Source: Crocinitomicaceae bacterium
GTDB taxonomy: Bacteria; Bacteroidota; Bacteroidia; Flavobacteriales_D; Crocinitomicaceae
Assembly: GCA_003512365.1 (NCBI GenBank)
Contig: DORI01000267.1
Span: forward strand, 1 to 7,361
Direction: 5' to 3'
Length of the DNA: 7,361 bases
The notes under the pieces are model-generated. The model was not told the origin of the DNA. It saw only the letters and a list, made by a program, of their open reading frames with translations, and did no database searches. Of this stretch, positions 6,408-7,361 are shown piece by piece. Numbering within the stretch: position 1 is the stretch's first letter; every line of letters starts with the position of its first letter. The position numbers were made by a program, and so were the translations under genes.

Positions 6408-6415
6408 CAAAGTTA
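6408..6415 (-). promoter_or_regulatory. Putative -7 element of purN
   Basis: On the minus strand TAACTTTG (6415-6408) matches the Bacteroidota -7 consensus TAnnTTTG and lies 7 bases before the purN ATG. If used, transcription would begin at or within a few bases of the start codon, giving an almost leaderless mRNA. A good -33 TTG at the proper distance is not seen, so this is a tentative call. Confidence 0.35.
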
Positions 6416-6475
6416 GAAAACAATAAGGGATTATGAAATTCTTTGGATTTAGTTGATAAATAATCACGATTTATT

Positions 6476-6505
6476 TTGTTTTTTGGCAGTTTGTTTTTTT
6501 CTTTG
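6476..6505 (+). promoter_or_regulatory. Putative acpP-fabF promoter
   Basis: TTG at 6476-6478 within a T-rich tract, a 19-base spacer and TTTCTTTG (6498-6505) fit the Bacteroidota -33/-7 pattern with one mismatch in the -7 element (T for A at its second base). The predicted transcription start near 6511 leaves about 20 bases before the acpP ATG. No strong Shine-Dalgarno sequence is visible. Confidence 0.45.
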
Positions 6506-6532
6506 CAGGCTGAAACCTTTAAATTATTTAAG

Positions 6533-6769
6533 ATGTCTGAAATCAAAGCTAAAGTTATCGCGATTATCGTTGATAAACTGAATGTTGAAGAGAGTGAAGT
6601 AACGAACGAAGCGAGCTTCACAAATGACTTAGGTGCCGATTCATTGGATACCGTAGAGTTAATTATGGAATTTGAAAAGCAATTCAACATTTCTATTCCA
6701 GACGATAAAGCTGAGGGCATCCAAACAGTTGGTGATGCAATCGCTTACATCGAGGAAAACGCGAAATAA
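6533..6769 (+). CDS. acpP: Acyl carrier protein
   Basis: This is the small acidic cytosolic carrier that holds growing acyl chains on a 4'-phosphopantetheine arm during fatty acid synthesis. The 78 residues match the family. The attachment serine is S37 in DLGADSLDTVEL (32-43), and the following acidic helix and IPDD segment (55-58) are typical. An in-frame ATG at 6476 would add 19 hydrophobic residues, but it lies within the predicted promoter and known AcpP proteins begin near MSEI, so 6533 is chosen. fabF follows after 20 bases, the standard acpP-fabF arrangement, and the two are surely co-transcribed. Confidence 0.97.
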   Translation: MSEIKAKVIAIIVDKLNVEESEVTNEASFTNDLGADSLDTVELIMEFEKQFNISIPDDKAEGIQTVGDAIAYIEENAK

Positions 6770-6789
6770 TTTGTTATTCCGATCGAACC

Positions 6790-7361
6790 ATGCAATTAAA
6801 AAGAGTTGTTGTAACAGGAATGGGGGCGTTAACTCCGCTAGGAAATTCTCTTGAATCCTATTGGGAAGGATTAATTTCTGGAAAAAGCGGTGCTGCTCCA
6901 ATCACCCAGTTTGATGCGACTCTATTTAAAACACAATTTGCTTGTGAGCTTAAAGGATTTAATGTGGATGACCACATGGACAAAAAAGAGGCTCGCAAGT
7001 TGGATCAATTTTCTCAGTACGCCATAGTTTCCGCAACGGAAGCTATGGTTGATGCTGGTTTAATGGAATCGAATCCAAATTTGGATAAAATTGGTGTTAT
7101 ATGGGGATCAGGAATAGGAGGTCTTAAGACTTTTCAAGAAGAATCTAAAGATTTCTTCCGAGGTGATGGAACACCTAGATTCAATCCATTTTTTATTCCA
7201 AAAATGATAGCTGACATCGCTGCAGGTCATATTTCGATAAAATATGGATTGAGAGGACCAAATTATGTAACAGTTTCCGCTTGTGCCTCTTCTACGAATG
7301 CGATTATTGATGCATTCAACCTCATACGTTTGGGTAAGGCAGATGCAATTGTCACCGGCGG
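6790..7361 (+). CDS. fabF: Beta-ketoacyl-ACP synthase II (partial, C-terminus off the right edge)
   Basis: This is the condensing enzyme of fatty acid elongation, joining malonyl-ACP to acyl-ACP. The 190 complete residues visible are the N-terminal thiolase-fold half: RVVVTGMGALTPLGNS (5-20), WGSGIGG (105-111), FIPKMIADIAAGHISI (135-150) and the catalytic cysteine C165 in TVSACASST (161-169). The two catalytic histidines lie in the missing half; family length is about 415 residues. ATG at 6790-6792, 20 bases after acpP, is the only reasonable start. Its partner acpP directly upstream supports the assignment as FabF rather than FabB. Confidence 0.96.
   Translation, partial: MQLKRVVVTGMGALTPLGNSLESYWEGLISGKSGAAPITQFDATLFKTQFACELKGFNVDDHMDKKEARKLDQFSQYAIVSATEAMVDAGLMESNPNLDKIGVIWGSGIGGLKTFQEESKDFFRGDGTPRFNPFFIPKMIADIAAGHISIKYGLRGPNYVTVSACASSTNAIIDAFNLIRLGKADAIVTG

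Noticed and set aside
6476..6532. Hydrophobic 19-residue extension of acyl carrier protein that resembles a signal peptide
   Set aside because: Acyl carrier proteins are cytosolic and begin near MSEI; the stretch overlaps the predicted promoter.
6397..6720. Minus-strand open frame of 107 codons across the purN-acpP gap and acpP
   Set aside because: It is antisense to the certain acpP gene, has low-complexity composition and no recognisable motif.
6659..6901. Minus-strand open frame of 80 codons over acpP and fabF
   Set aside because: It is antisense to two well-supported genes and shows no protein-like features of its own.

Overview
The window looks like chromosomal DNA of a low-GC bacterium of the Bacteroidota, most likely a Flavobacteriales marine or aquatic type. 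The reasons are gene content (a fused two-domain lycopene cyclase, CrtZ and a CruF-family protein together; kynureninase; purN facing away from acpP-fabF), promoters that fit the Bacteroidota pattern (TTG, 17-22 bases, TAnnTTTG), and few visible Shine-Dalgarno sequences. No RNA genes, insertion sequences, CRISPR arrays or phage genes were seen, and no gene-free stretch exceeds about 130 bases.

Left part, about 1-3096, all on the minus strand: a compact five-gene unit. In transcription order it holds a small helix-turn-helix protein with a C-terminal coiled coil, an NAD(P)-binding short-chain dehydrogenase/epimerase, a CruF-family (DUF422) membrane protein, the di-iron carotenoid hydroxylase CrtZ, and a fused CrtYcd-type lycopene cyclase that runs off the left edge. 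The last four genes are joined by stop/start overlaps of 4, 4 and 1 bases. A Bacteroidota-type promoter with several inverted repeats lies before the regulator gene. The expected pigment has a 3-hydroxylated beta ring and, if CruF hydrates the other end, a 1'-hydroxy psi end (saproxanthin/myxol type). Phytoene synthase, desaturases and any ketolase are not in the window.

Middle part, about 3215-5841: hemL (minus; tetrapyrrole synthesis) and kynU (plus; tryptophan degradation and de novo NAD synthesis) diverge from a 41-base gap in which their -7 elements lie only 5 bases apart. kynU converges on purN (minus; purine synthesis), and the two coding regions overlap by 11 bases.

Right part, about 6401-7361: purN and acpP diverge from a 132-base gap. 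acpP and fabF form the start of a fatty-acid synthesis operon; fabF is cut by the right edge.

The genes from hemL rightwards are ordinary housekeeping genes. The less-explored content is the carotenoid unit: its unidentified leading DNA-binding protein, an SDR enzyme with no assigned pigment step, and dyad structures at the promoter and at the SDR start codon.
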